Part shown: piece by piece, positions 1 through 8,576 of the stretch | Layout of the letters: every line of letters starts with the position of its first letter | Position numbering within the stretch: the stretch's first letter is position 1 | NCBI GenBank assembly: GCA_003460745.1 | Contig: QTVU01000033.1 | Span: 1 to 34,066, forward strand | Direction of reading: 5' to 3' | Length of the DNA stretch: 34,066 nucleotides | From: Firmicutes bacterium AM55-24TS | GTDB taxonomy: Bacteria > Bacillota > Clostridia > UBA1381 | Made by a program: the position numbers and the translations under genes | The notes under the pieces: model-generated | What the model was told of the DNA's origin: nothing | The model's input: the letters and a program-made list of their open reading frames with translations, nothing else | The model's database searches: none

Positions 1-194
1 CGATAGAAGGATTCAATCGCCAGCTCCGAAAAGTGACTAAAAACAAGGGGGTTTTTCCTACAGATGATAGCTTGTTTAAGATGCTGTACCTTGCAATGAT
101 GGACATCACAAAAAAATGGACCGGTCGCCGTCGTGATTGGGGTGAGATTCATTCTCAGTTGGAGATATTCTTCGCTGATAGAATCAGCTATTGA
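1..194 (+). CDS. IS256-family transposase, C-terminal end (partial)
   Basis: The reading frame starting at base 3 gives 63 residues and a TGA stop at 192-194. It is the C-terminal tail of a mutator/IS256-type DDE transposase. The conserved stretches EGFNRQLRKVTKNKG near the start and KKWTGRRRDWGEIHSQLEIFF at the end are typical of this family. The catalytic part and the left end of the element lie outside the window. Family assignment is confident. Whether the element is intact cannot be judged. Confidence 0.88.
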   Translation, partial: IEGFNRQLRKVTKNKGVFPTDDSLFKMLYLAMMDITKKWTGRRRDWGEIHSQLEIFFADRISY

Positions 195-225
195 CAAGTG
201 CTTATTTTTCTGATAACGTAAAAGC

Positions 226-246
226 GGACGGAATTTAATTCCGTCC
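226..246. repeat. Perfect palindrome downstream of the transposase
   Basis: Arms GGACGGAATT (226-235) and AATTCCGTCC (237-246) flank one central T. It lies 31 bases after the transposase stop. It could end the transposase transcript, although no long T tract follows directly. Confidence 0.6.
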
Positions 247-339
247 ACTTAAATAAATTTTTCTGCACTATTTTGTATTTACACAAAACTTGAAGAATAC
301 TCTTGTTTTATGATAGTTCTGTTACTTTTAGTAATTTCC

Positions 340-432
340 ATAAAAAAATAACGCCCACTCAGCCATAAGTCAGCGTTATTTTTCATAAATAATACACTAA
401 TGGCATAACCGTTTAAAGTCTTGCCTTTTTCT
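340..432 (-). ncRNA. Probable small RNA between rnhA and the IS element
   Basis: A complete short transcription unit is visible. A minus-strand promoter (439-467) would start RNA near 432, and an intrinsic terminator (344-383) would end it about 90 nt later. The interval codes for no convincing protein. A 35-codon frame starting inside it has no ribosome binding site and reads straight through the terminator hairpin. No known RNA family is recognised. Existence is inferred from promoter plus terminator only. Confidence 0.4.
344..383 (-). terminator. Intrinsic terminator (small RNA, possibly also rnhA)
   Basis: Arms AAAAATAACGC (344-354) and GCGTTATTTTT (373-383) pair perfectly over 11 bp. 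Read on the minus strand the hairpin runs into a T tract. It lies about 100 bases past the rnhA stop and can end both the small RNA and any rnhA read-through. Confidence 0.7.
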
Positions 433-438
433 ATTATC

Positions 439-467
439 ATTATATATCCGAAACAAGATTTTGTCAA
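439..467 (-). promoter_or_regulatory. Consensus promoter for the probable small RNA
   Basis: On the minus strand there is TTGACA (467-462), a 17-bp spacer and TATAAT (444-439). Both boxes match the vegetative sigma consensus exactly. It sits just past the rnhA stop codon and points at the terminator at 344-383. Confidence 0.65.
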
Positions 468-482
468 TATAAAAGCAAAAAA

Positions 483-1088
483 CTATTTAATTCCCAAAGC
501 GTCTTTTGCGAGTCTGTCGGCGACATCGTTGTACTTGTCGCCGGAGTGACCTTTTACCTTGTTAAATGAAACTTTTACCGATTTTTTTATTTCGTCATAG
601 AATTGCTTGTAAGAAATTGTGCCGGATTTGTTTGTTTTCCAAGCACCCGTACACCATTTTTCGACACCTTCGTAATCATAATAAATGTCTATTTCTTCTA
701 TATGATTGTCAATGCAAAACTGCATTGCGAGTTTTGCACCCTCAATTTCACCCGCAACATTTCTCATTGAGGCGTTTTCGGGATTTGAAAATTTTCGGCT
801 GAATGTCGTTTCTTTCCCCTCATAGAAAATAATAACTCCGCACGCATATTCTTTTGTGGAGATGTTGTAACTTCCGTCAACATATGCAACGGCGGTGCTT
901 TTATTGTCTTTCGGTTCGTCAAATAAACTTATTTGTTCGTTTTCGCCTAAAAAAGCTTTTGCGTCCTCAAGCTTTGTGAAACTTTTATATTCCGCACCCG
1001 AAAAACCGGAAACCTCCTTTTTACATTCGTCCCAAGTGTTAAAAATTCCTGTATGATAGCCGTTTCTGACGGCATAATATTTAGCCAT
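483..1088 (-). CDS. rnhA: Ribonuclease H1 with N-terminal hybrid-binding domain
   Basis: A 201-residue RNase HI that cuts the RNA strand of RNA-DNA hybrids in the cytoplasm, for example primers and R-loops. Residues 1-50 form the caulimovirus-viroplasmin/RNase H1 hybrid-binding domain (YYAVRNGYHTGIFNTWDEC). Residues 65-200 form the nuclease domain. The expected acidic residues are visible as D71 in YVDGSYN, E114 in NVAGEIEGAK, D138 in YYDYEG and D188 in YNDVADRLAK, together with H181 in KGHSGD. Length and domain order match the Firmicutes form. It is a single gene with its own promoter at 1118-1146. Confidence 0.93.
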   Translation of the reverse strand: MAKYYAVRNGYHTGIFNTWDECKKEVSGFSGAEYKSFTKLEDAKAFLGENEQISLFDEPKDNKSTAVAYVDGSYNISTKEYACGVIIFYEGKETTFSRKFSNPENASMRNVAGEIEGAKLAMQFCIDNHIEEIDIYYDYEGVEKWCTGAWKTNKSGTISYKQFYDEIKKSVKVSFNKVKGHSGDKYNDVADRLAKDALGIK

Positions 1089-1117
1089 ATGTGTAGTCCT
1101 TTCAGTTTGTTTACACT

Positions 1118-1146
1118 ATTATATTAAGAAAAAATAATGATTTCAA
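1118..1146 (-). promoter_or_regulatory. rnhA promoter
   Basis: On the minus strand there is TTGAAA (1146-1141), a 17-bp spacer and TATAAT (1123-1118), ending 30 bases before the rnhA ATG. Confidence 0.6.
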
Positions 1147-1330
1147 TAAATTTTTTAAAATTTTTTCAAAAAAAGCGGAACTTTTTCGGAAAACATACGT
1201 CTAATCTATTGTAAAACATAAAAGCATTGGTTGACATAATCAATTTGACCAAAAAATCCGTGAATTGGACATAGATTTTGTGCTAATTATAAAATTTTAT
1301 GAAAAAGATCGGGTTGGCAGAAAAAAGTAG
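1147..1330. other. Intergenic stretch with no recognised feature
   Basis: This is very AT-rich sequence between the rnhA and S-layer promoters. It contains an isolated TTGACA near 1230 with no matching -10 box. No gene, RNA or repeat could be supported here. Confidence 0.5.
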
Positions 1331-1359
1331 TTGACAACAGCTTTATGAAAGAGTAAAAT
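1331..1359 (+). promoter_or_regulatory. Distal promoter (P1) of the S-layer-type gene
   Basis: TTGACA (1331-1336), a 17-bp spacer and TAAAAT (1354-1359). It would give a leader of roughly 260 nt. The only downstream gene in this orientation is the large SLH protein at 1627. Confidence 0.55.
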
Positions 1360-1467
1360 ATTCAGTAGCAGTTTTCGAATAATAGGGTAGAAGCGTTAGT
1401 TGAAAATTGTTACCGTAATATGAGTCACAAAACGGCAAAGCAGGTTGTAGCCGAGATGTGACAAGAA

Positions 1468-1490
1468 TTACAGTTTTTTTACAACTGTAA
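1468..1490. repeat. Inverted repeat upstream of promoter P2
   Basis: TTACAGTT (1468-1475) and AACTGTAA (1483-1490) form 8-bp arms around 7 bases. The right arm ends 7 bases before the P2 -35 box. That position suits an operator, or a pausing hairpin in the P1 transcript. No regulator is identified. Confidence 0.45.
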
Positions 1491-1497
1491 TACGTCA

Positions 1498-1527
1498 TTG
1501 ACTTATACACAGTTTGCGTGGTATAAT
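1498..1527 (+). promoter_or_regulatory. Proximal promoter (P2) of the S-layer-type gene
   Basis: TTGACT (1498-1503), an 18-bp spacer and TATAAT (1522-1527). Transcription would start near 1534, giving a 5' leader of about 93 nt with the hairpin at 1542-1574 almost at its tip. Confidence 0.65.
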
Positions 1528-1541
1528 CAATGTGTAATGTA

Positions 1542-1574
1542 GTTTTGTAATGCAAAGAAGGGTGCATACAAAAC
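1542..1574 (+). promoter_or_regulatory. 5'-leader hairpin of the S-layer-type mRNA
   Basis: GTTTTGTA-ATGCA pairs with TGCA-TACAAAAC as 12 bp with one bulged base, around a purine-rich loop (1555-1562). It lies 8 nt or so after the predicted P2 start, a position where hairpins protect highly expressed mRNAs from 5' decay. The structure is seen in the sequence. The stabilising role is inferred. Confidence 0.45.
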
Positions 1575-1626
1575 ATTTAAGGAAACCCTTCACAAACAAA
1601 GAATCAAAAAGGGAGGATTTGAGACT

Positions 1627-4592
1627 ATGAATAAGAATCTCAAAAAGGTAATTTCATCAGTTGCTGCTCTTACTATGGTAGCATCTTCAGTTGCCGCTTT
1701 CGCAGTTGATTTCCCTGACGTAGAATCTACAGCAAGCTACGCACAGGCTGTTCAAGAACTTTCAGCTCTTGACGTAATCAGCGGTTATGATGACGGCACA
1801 TTCGGTCCGGATAAGCTTGTAACAAGAGCTGAAATCACAAAGATGATCGTTGACGCTCTTGCAGAACGTTCATCAGCAGAGGCATCAACAGAATCAACAA
1901 AGTTCGCTGATGTTCAGCAGATCACTGGGCTAAAGGCTACATCAACCAAGGTGTTGCTAACGGTTTCATCGCAGGTATGAGCGATACAGAATTTGATCCA
2001 GACGCTAACGTTACATATGTACAGGCTCAAAAGATGCTTGTAAGTGCTATCGGTTACGAAACATATGCACAAGCTCAAGGCGGATGGCCAACAGGCTACA
2101 AGACATATGCTGCTTCACTTGATATCACAAAGGGTATCTCAGGTATCACAGACAGCACAGAACTTACAAGAGCTCAGGTTGCTCAAATGATCGACAACGC
2201 TATGGACGCTCCTCTTTGCGTAATCGCAAGCTGGAAGACAGAGTGGAACGGTTCAAAGACACCTAATCTTGAAGTAAGAGACGGTAAAGAAGGCAGAGCA
2301 TACGAAACTCTATTCACAGAAAAGCATGACGCATACAAAGTATACGGTCGTGTAACAGAAACAAGCAAGACTGGTTCAGTTGATACTGACAAGGTTACAT
2401 TCCAAGTTGAAAAAGCTGACAACTTCGACGATGAAGAAGTTAAGGCAGATTCACCTGTTTCAGAAGATATGTACATCGGCGATTCAAAGGCTGATAACTA
2501 CCTAAGAACATATTCTCAGGCACTTATCCAAAAGAATGACGATGATGAATTCACAATTCTTTCAATCGCTGCTGCTGCTGCAAACAAGAGCGTAACAGTT
2601 GCTTCAGAAGACTTTGATGAAAACAAGTCAACAGACGAAGCTCTTTACTTCTTCCCGGCAGGTACAACAAAGGGTTCAACAAAGTATCAACTTGATACAA
2701 CAAACGGCGTTACAATCTATATCAACGGCGTTGAATCATCAAAATCTATTGCAGAGCTAAGAGATTATCTTGATAAGAACGAAACAGCATCTGTAACACT
2801 TCAAAAGGAAACAGAAACTGGTTCAACAAGCACATCAGCTAAGTATAACACAATCATGGTATCTTCATATGTAACAGCTATTGTTGATGAAGTTATCGAC
2901 AAGACAAACGAAACATCAGTAAACTTCGATACATATTCATCAGGTATCCAAGCTAAGATGACAGTAAACAAGGATGATGATAACTACACATATTCATTCA
3001 AACTTGACGGTAAAGATATCGAAGCTAAAGATCTTCAACAAAACGACGTACTTAACATTTCATACGATACAACAGGTTCATTCAAGGATTCAAGCTTCTA
3101 TGATGTAATCGTTACAAGAAACGTTGTTGACGGCGTTAAGTGCACAAGCATTAACGATTCAAAGGGTGAATACACAATCGGCGGTACAAAGTATAAGGCT
3201 GCTGAAGGTATGGATATCGATGTTGAAACATCAACAGAATATAGCCTATACCTTGATCACTTCGGCAGAATCGCTAAGGCTGACGAAAACTCAGTATCAA
3301 AGAACTACGGCGTATTGAAGAACATCTACAAGAAGGCCGGCGGCGACTACATGGCTCAAATCATTACTAAGAAAGGTACTGAAGAAGAGTACAAAGTAGA
3401 CAGCGATAAGGTTAATGAATATGCAACATACTTGAAGTATGCTACATTCTATTCAGATGCTAAAAAGGAAAATAAGATAGATACAACAACAAAAGATTGG
3501 CAATCAAAGGTAGTAGCTTTTGATGAACCTAAATATAGCACATCACAACCTAAGTCAGTTGCTTATCCGGAACAGGTTGTAGAATATTCAGTAAGCTCAT
3601 CTTCAAACAAGATCACAATTAAGAATGGTGGCGTAATCGCTCCAACAGCTGCTGATGCTGAATACAAAGAATCAGGTAACAAGATTGGTTCAGTTAAGAT
3701 GGCTGACTCAACAGTAATCCTTGACCTATCAGAAGTTGATACAAAGGATTCATATTCAGTTGTTTCATCTCTAAATGACGGTAGCAACTATGTGGCTTAC
3801 GGTTATGATAAGTCTAAGTCAGACAACACATACAGATTCGTAATCATTACAGAAGGTACATCAAGCGTATTCAATTCAGAAACACAGCTTGCTATCTTCA
3901 ACGGTAGTGAAGTAATCGACAAAGACGGCGATAAGACAGCTTACAACTTGGTTGTAAACGGTGAAGAAAAGCAATTCGTTCTTGATGATGACGTTGTAAT
4001 CACAGGTAACGCTGGTAAAACAGTTGCAGAAGACGCATTTGACGAAGGTGACGTACTTGTTTACGCTACTAACTCAGAAGGCTACATCTCAAGAATCTAC
4101 TCAGTATTCGCTGCTCAGAATGTTCTAAACGGTTCATCATTTGAAGACTTTAGAACTAACGCATTCAAGAAGCAATCATCAGTTCTTGCAGATACAAAGT
4201 TCGCTGATCTTCTATCAGATGATGACAACGATGTAAACGTTGTATTCGGTCCTGTTGTTGATAAGAGCGGTAGCAACATCACAATCGGTACAGTTACAAC
4301 AAATGCTGAGGGTAAGTATGTAGTAAACTATGACGAAGGTCTTGAAGTAAACTACAGCAACGCTAAGATCTACACATATGACTTCGCAGCAAGATCAGAT
4401 AACTCAAGAGTTCTTCTTGACGAAGGTATTGCATCAACACCTGACGTTAAGGCTGCTAAGACAACAGTAGGTGGTCAAGATATTCTTAACCTTGAACACG
4501 AAGATGTTATCGACGATGTAGTATTCGCAGTAGTTAGAACTACAGATAAGGACGAAGCTCAAGAAATCTACCTAATCGTTAATAACGACTAA
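1627..4592 (+). CDS. Large SLH-domain surface protein, probable major S-layer protein (one apparent frameshift)
   Basis: Reconstructed as 988 residues. A signal peptide (about 1-26, ending SVAAFA) is followed by SLH modules at about 28-80 and 94-140 and a third, degenerate one near 165-190 (TELTRAQVAQMIDNAMDAPL). A long Thr/Ser/Asp/Lys-rich region then runs to the end. SLH modules bind pyruvylated wall polymers. The ribosome site GGGAGG is at 1611-1616. The frame breaks between 1911 and 1922: the first frame stops at 1978-1980, while the frame carrying GAT-CAC-TGG (DHWAKGYINQGV) starts at 1920. One missing base explains this. No slippery heptamer is seen there. Codon use is strongly restricted (mostly AAG, ACA, TCA, GCT), unlike its neighbours, as expected for a very abundant protein. 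The S-layer role is inferred. Confidence 0.82.
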
Positions 4593-4608
4593 TTCTTAAA
4601 TAAGAATT
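4591..4608. repeat. Palindrome at the S-layer gene stop codon
   Basis: AATTCTTA (4591-4598) and TAAGAATT (4601-4608) surround two A residues. It begins inside the TAA stop codon and precedes the terminator by a few bases, so the mRNA 3' end probably carries two stacked hairpins. Confidence 0.5.
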
Positions 4609-4612
4609 TTAA

Positions 4613-4641
4613 AAGAAGCGGTTTATACCGCTTCTTTTTTT
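4613..4641 (+). terminator. Intrinsic terminator of the S-layer-type gene
   Basis: A 10-bp stem AAGAAGCGGT/ACCGCTTCTT with loop TTAT (4623-4626) is followed by a T tract to 4641. A strong rho-independent terminator. Confidence 0.85.
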
Positions 4642-4650
4642 GCTAAAATC

Positions 4651-4679
4651 TTGCATATACCATTAATGAATGATATAAT
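4651..4679 (+). promoter_or_regulatory. Promoter of the rRNA methyltransferase gene
   Basis: TTGCAT (4651-4656), a 17-bp spacer and TATAAT (4674-4679), ending 34 bases before the ATG at 4714. Confidence 0.6.
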
Positions 4680-4713
4680 AAAACTATTATACAAAACAAA
4701 TAAGAGGTAAATT

Positions 4714-6072
4714 ATGATTCCTGTTGAAAAAAATAAAGAGTACGTTGCTTGTATAGATTCTGTTTCTTCGGACGGTAACGGAGTTGCGCATATAGACGGA
4801 TTTGCGGTTTTTGTACCGCAAACGGTGGACGGCGATAAAATTAAAATGCTTGTTGTCAAAGTGCAGAAAAATTTTGCATACGGTAAGGCGTTGGAAATTA
4901 TAGAACCATCGGATAAACGTTGTGAGCCTATGTGCCAACATTATAAAAGGTGCGGCGGTTGCCAAATTCGTCATATAAAGTATGACGCACAGCTTGATAT
5001 AAAACGTGATATTGTTGAGAATGCGATGCAGAGAATAGGCAAGTTTGAGAATTTTAAGATTGACGGAATTGTCGGTATGGATGTGCCGGAACGGTATAGA
5101 AATAAAATGGTTTTTCCTGTCGGAAACGTGCATGGTAAAAATATTTGCGGTTTCTACGCAATGAGAAGTCATGACATTATTCCGCTTGATGATTGCAGCC
5201 TTGGTGATGAAATTAATAAGGAAATAAATGATGCGGTAATTGATTATATGAATGAAAATAATGTCAGTGCATATGATGAAAAGTCGCATAAAGGCATTGT
5301 CAGACGTGTTTTTACACGTAAATCATTTTCTGCAAATGAGATTATGGTTGTCGTTTCCGTTAATGCAAAAAGTTTGCCGAAACGTGAAAAATTGATTTCA
5401 AAATTGAGAAAGGTTTCGGATAGAATTGTCAGCATAGTTCTGAATATTAATACTAAGAGAAATAATCTTGTACTTACGGAGGAAAATGTAATTCTTTGGG
5501 GTAATGATAGGATTTCAGATACACTTTGTGGAGTAAAATTTGATATTTCCCCTCAAAGCTTTTTTCAAGTCAATCCGGTACAGACCGAAAAGCTGTATAG
5601 TAAAGCTTTGGAGTATGCGGATATTGATGAAAATACAAGCGTGATGGATATTTACTGCGGTATCGGTACAATTTCGCTGTGTGCCGCTAAAAACGCAAAA
5701 AGCGTTGTAGGTGTAGAAATTGTTGAACGTGCAATCGAGGACGCAAAAGAAAATGCAGTGAAAAACGGTATAGAGAACGCAATTTTTTACGCAGACAGCG
5801 CAGAAAATATCGTTCCGAAATTGATAGAAAAAGGCGAACGGCCGGACGTGGTTATTCTTGATCCGCCGCGTAAGGGCAGTGATGAATCAACACTCACAGC
5901 AATAATTAAAGCACAACCCAAACGTGTAGTGTACGTTTCCTGTAACCCCGCCACCCTCGCCAGAGATGCACGTTTTCTTAACGATAACGGCTATACCATA
6001 ACCGCCACCACCGCATTCGACCTGTTTCCACATACAAGTCATGTGGAAACGGTTTGTTTAATGTCAAAATAA
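4714..6072 (+). CDS. rlmCD: 23S rRNA (uracil-5-)-methyltransferase, RlmD/RlmCD family
   Basis: A 452-residue SAM-dependent methyltransferase that makes 5-methyluridine in 23S rRNA. The order is an N-terminal TRAM RNA-binding domain (1-60), an iron-sulfur motif with C74, C80, C83 and probably C161 as 4Fe-4S ligands, then the Rossmann methyltransferase domain. That domain shows the SAM motif VMDIYCGIGTIS, the DPPRKG motif and the catalytic-cysteine motif YVSCNPATLARD. Low-GC Gram-positives usually have one enzyme of this kind acting at two uridines, hence the symbol. The exact target is inferred. It has its own promoter and a GAGGT ribosome site. Confidence 0.92.
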   Translation: MIPVEKNKEYVACIDSVSSDGNGVAHIDGFAVFVPQTVDGDKIKMLVVKVQKNFAYGKALEIIEPSDKRCEPMCQHYKRCGGCQIRHIKYDAQLDIKRDIVENAMQRIGKFENFKIDGIVGMDVPERYRNKMVFPVGNVHGKNICGFYAMRSHDIIPLDDCSLGDEINKEINDAVIDYMNENNVSAYDEKSHKGIVRRVFTRKSFSANEIMVVVSVNAKSLPKREKLISKLRKVSDRIVSIVLNINTKRNNLVLTEENVILWGNDRISDTLCGVKFDISPQSFFQVNPVQTEKLYSKALEYADIDENTSVMDIYCGIGTISLCAAKNAKSVVGVEIVERAIEDAKENAVKNGIENAIFYADSAENIVPKLIEKGERPDVVILDPPRKGSDESTLTAIIKAQPKRVVYVSCNPATLARDARFLNDNGYTITATTAFDLFPHTSHVETVCLMSK

Positions 6073-6213
6073 CGGAATTTAAACATAAAATTAAATGAAT
6101 TTTTATAATATAATAATCTTTTAGATTAATTCAATTCTACTCCTGTAATTATGCATAACATACAAAGAAATGTTGCTATTGTGGTTGAAAATATGGATAT
6201 TTGTGCAAAAGCG

Positions 6214-6242
6214 TTGACAAAATTTGTTGTGTATTGTATAAT
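6214..6242 (+). promoter_or_regulatory. Perfect-consensus promoter for the zinc-ribbon/TM2 gene
   Basis: TTGACA (6214-6219), a 17-bp spacer and TATAAT (6237-6242). A GAGGAGGG ribosome site follows at about 6284-6291, just before the ATG at 6299. Confidence 0.7.
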
Positions 6243-6298
6243 AAAGATATAGATACAATATCATCATTATGGTTGAATATTTTAGAGGAGGGTTTTAT

Positions 6299-6697
6299 AT
6301 GTATTGTAGAAATTGTGGGGAATAAATAGATTCAAATGCTGCTATCTGTGTTAAATGTGGATTTGCAAAGGGGACTGGCGTAAAATATTGCGCGAACTGC
6401 GGAAAAGAAGTTGTACCGGGTGCAAATGTCTGCACAAACTGCGGATTTGCTATAGATAATACTCCAAATATTAATCCGGAAACTCAAAAGTCAAAAATGA
6501 CAGCGGGTCTTTTAGGAATTTTCCTTGGTGGATTGGGTATTCATAATTTTTATCTTGGATATACCGGTAAGGCTATTGCTCAAATTGCATTATCGCTCTG
6601 TTTCGGTGCAGGAGCTATTTGGGGACTTATTGAAGGAATTATGATTTTGACGGGTACAATTAATAAAGATGCTAACGGAGTTCCTCTTAAGGAGTAA
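6299..6697 (+). pseudogene. Zinc-ribbon/TM2-domain membrane protein with an in-frame stop at codon 9
   Basis: From the ATG at 6299, which has a strong ribosome site, the frame reads MYCRNCGE, then TAA (6323-6325), then continues open in the same frame for 124 codons. CxxC pairs (YCRNCG, CVKCG, YCANCG, CTNCG) form two zinc ribbons. A TM2 domain follows (GLLGIFLGGLGIHNFYLGYT and a second hydrophobic segment). The stop replaces a residue that is often Lys, so AAA to TAA is the simplest change. Only the TM2 part from the ATG at 6497 could be made otherwise. Function of such proteins is not established. This is either a recent nonsense mutation or a base-call error. Confidence 0.8.
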
Positions 6698-7101
6698 TGA
6701 ATAAGTTGATGAACAAACAGAGTTTCAAATTAAAAAGGGACTCTGTTTTTTTACACAAAGAAAAGCTCGTGGAAAAACCGCTTTTAAAGATGTTATATAT
6801 GGCGGTAGTACTTACCTTGCTGGCATTTCTCTATATCTCGGGTGTGGGCTGTGTTTGGCGATTCCTTTTTCATTATCCTTGTCCGGGGTGTGGAATAACC
6901 CGTGCTTGTGTGGCTTTGGTGCATGGTGACTTTAAAGCGGCATTTGAATATAATTATATGTTTATAAGCTTGCCGATTATTTTTGCATATATTCTGTTTG
7001 ACGGCAGAATATTTAAATCTAAAAAAATTGATTATACAATATTATCAATTATAATGTTTGGTTTTTTAATACATTGGATATTGACTTTATGCAACTATTA
7101 A
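6697..7101 (+). CDS. DUF2752 family membrane protein
   Basis: A 134-residue protein with three hydrophobic segments (about 34-52, 88-103 and 115-130). The DUF2752 signature is FHYPCPGCGITRACVAL around residue 60, containing CPxCGxTRA. The role of the family is unknown. Its ATG overlaps the TAA of the upstream zinc-ribbon/TM2 gene by one base (TAATG), which implies translational coupling. The premature stop upstream could therefore reduce its expression. Confidence 0.85.
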   Translation: MNKLMNKQSFKLKRDSVFLHKEKLVEKPLLKMLYMAVVLTLLAFLYISGVGCVWRFLFHYPCPGCGITRACVALVHGDFKAAFEYNYMFISLPIIFAYILFDGRIFKSKKIDYTILSIIMFGFLIHWILTLCNY

Positions 7102-7132
7102 ACAATCCCAATGCATTGCATTGGGATTGTTT
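7100..7132. terminator. Bidirectional terminator between DUF2752 and citrate synthase genes
   Basis: A perfect 16-bp stem (7100-7115 with 7117-7132) with a single central T lies between the two convergent stop codons. T-rich sequence follows on the plus strand, and A-rich bases on the other side serve the minus strand. Confidence 0.8.
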
Positions 7133-7136
7133 ATTT

Positions 7137-8510
7137 TTAATCTCTGCTGTCAAGAGGGACATATTCTTTATGAGGTGCGATACTTTTATATGCGGGACGA
7201 ATGATTTTACCCGGATTGACAAGTTCCTCAATTCTGTGAGCCGACCAACCTGCAATTCTTGCGATTGCGAACATAGGTGTATACAATTCCATCGGCAAGT
7301 CAAGCATACTGTAAACGAAGCCCGAATAAAAGTCAACGTTTGCACTGACACCTTTATACATTTTGCGTTCACTTGCGATGACCTGCGGAGCAAGTCGTTC
7401 AACCCTTGAATACAAATTAAATTCGTCTTCTCTGCCTTTTTCTTTCGACAGGCTCTCAACAAATGATTTAAAAACATTTGCTCTCGGGTCGGAAAGTGAA
7501 TAAACTGCGTGACCCATACCGTAAATAAGTCCCGATTTATCGAACGCTTTTTTATTAAGCAAATCAGAAAGATATTGCTCAATCTCTTTATCGTCATTCC
7601 AGTTTTTAATATTCTTTTTCATATCCTCAAACATTTGCGTAACCTTAATATTAGCACCGCCGTGCTTAGGACCTTTCAGCGCACCCAAAGACGCGGCAAC
7701 AGTTGAATAGGTATCCGTACCGCTTGAAGTGACTACGTGAGTAGTGAATGTTGAGTTGTTACCGCCACCGTGTTCGGCGTGAAGTATCAACGCAATATCA
7801 AGAATTCTCGCCTCAAGCTCTGTATATTGACTGTCGTTACGCAACATATGAAGTATATTTTCCGCAGTCGAAAGCTCCGGTTTAGGTGCATGAACGATAA
7901 AACTGTCGTTTTCATGATAATACTTAAACGCCTGATAGCCGTAAACCGACAACAACGGAAATTGCGCGATTAACTGCAAACACTGTCTTAAAACGTTCGG
8001 AAGTGACACATCATCGGCTTTATCATCATAAGCATACAACGTAAGCACACCTCTTGAAAGTGCGTTCATCATATCCTTACTCGGTGCTTGCATGATAATA
8101 TCACGCACAAATGACGGCGGAATAGTTCGCATATGTGAAAGTGTCTTTGTGAAAATATCAAGCTCATTTTTGTTCGGAAGTTCGCCGAAAAGAAGTAAAT
8201 ATGTAACTTCTTCAAAGCCAAACCTTTTGTCGCGGATAAAACCTTTAATAAGGTCCTCGACATCATAACCGTGATAATAAAGTTTACCGTCACAAGGTTT
8301 TGATGATCCGTCAGAGAGTGTATCATAGGCATGAATTTCGCCTATTTCGGTAAGTCCGGCAAGAACACCTTTACCGTTAATGTCTCTCAACCCCCTTTTA
8401 ACGTCATATTGGGCATATAACTCAGGATTAATGCTTTTATTCTTTTTACAAATTTCAAGCATTTTCATCATTTCGGGAGTAACTTCGATAGGTACAATTT
8501 TCTCTCGCAT
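7137..8510 (-). CDS. gltA: Citrate synthase
   Basis: A 457-residue citrate synthase that condenses oxaloacetate and acetyl-CoA. The active-site residues are visible: H283 in GPKHGGAN, H334 in GMGHAVYSLSDPRA and D393 in NVDFYSGFVY, with the conserved HAEHGGGNNSTF at 244-255. An N-terminal extension of about 40 residues fits the longer form seen in Clostridia. No aconitase or isocitrate dehydrogenase is nearby. It is a single gene with promoter 8577-8605 and ribosome site GGAGGA. In an anaerobe it most likely supplies 2-oxoglutarate for glutamate (inferred). Confidence 0.94.
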   Translation of the reverse strand: MREKIVPIEVTPEMMKMLEICKKNKSINPELYAQYDVKRGLRDINGKGVLAGLTEIGEIHAYDTLSDGSSKPCDGKLYYHGYDVEDLIKGFIRDKRFGFEEVTYLLLFGELPNKNELDIFTKTLSHMRTIPPSFVRDIIMQAPSKDMMNALSRGVLTLYAYDDKADDVSLPNVLRQCLQLIAQFPLLSVYGYQAFKYYHENDSFIVHAPKPELSTAENILHMLRNDSQYTELEARILDIALILHAEHGGGNNSTFTTHVVTSSGTDTYSTVAASLGALKGPKHGGANIKVTQMFEDMKKNIKNWNDDKEIEQYLSDLLNKKAFDKSGLIYGMGHAVYSLSDPRANVFKSFVESLSKEKGREDEFNLYSRVERLAPQVIASERKMYKGVSANVDFYSGFVYSMLDLPMELYTPMFAIARIAGWSAHRIEELVNPGKIIRPAYKSIAPHKEYVPLDSRD

Positions 8511-8576
8511 ATATATTCCTCCGTTTGTTTTAAATTTAGTATATGAAAAAAATTCGCTCCATATAACTTTATTAAT

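Larger units (their letters stand above)
1..290 (+). mobile_element. Right end of an IS256-family insertion sequence
   Basis: The transposase end is followed by about 95 bases of non-coding sequence. This contains a perfect 10-bp-arm palindrome at 226-246 and an AT-rich stretch with TTTACACAAAACT near 277-289, which resembles an IS256-type terminal repeat. The outer boundary is an estimate, because the left repeat and the target duplication are not in the window. Confidence 0.55.

Noticed and set aside
279..467. A 62-codon frame on the minus strand
   Set aside because: It starts upstream of the predicted transcription start of the small-RNA unit, has no ribosome site and reads through the terminator hairpin.
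1343..1576. A 77-codon frame on the minus strand before the S-layer gene
   Set aside because: It runs antisense across both promoters and the leader hairpin, and has no ribosome site or recognisable motif.
1911..1980. Programmed -1 ribosomal frameshift in the S-layer gene
   Set aside because: The required shift lies between the out-of-frame TGA at 1908 and the in-frame TGA at 1978, most likely before the DHW codons at 1920. That interval has no X-XXY-YYZ slippery heptamer and no clear downstream stem. A missing base fits better, as in four other genes here.
4687..5289. A 200-codon frame antisense to the rRNA methyltransferase gene
   Set aside because: It is a shadow of a gene with clear family motifs. 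The same holds for other long antisense frames over citrate synthase, murC, potB, potC and the PTS gene.
6323..6325. Stop-codon recoding in the zinc-ribbon gene
   Set aside because: TAA is not a known site for selenocysteine or pyrrolysine insertion, and no supporting RNA structure is seen.
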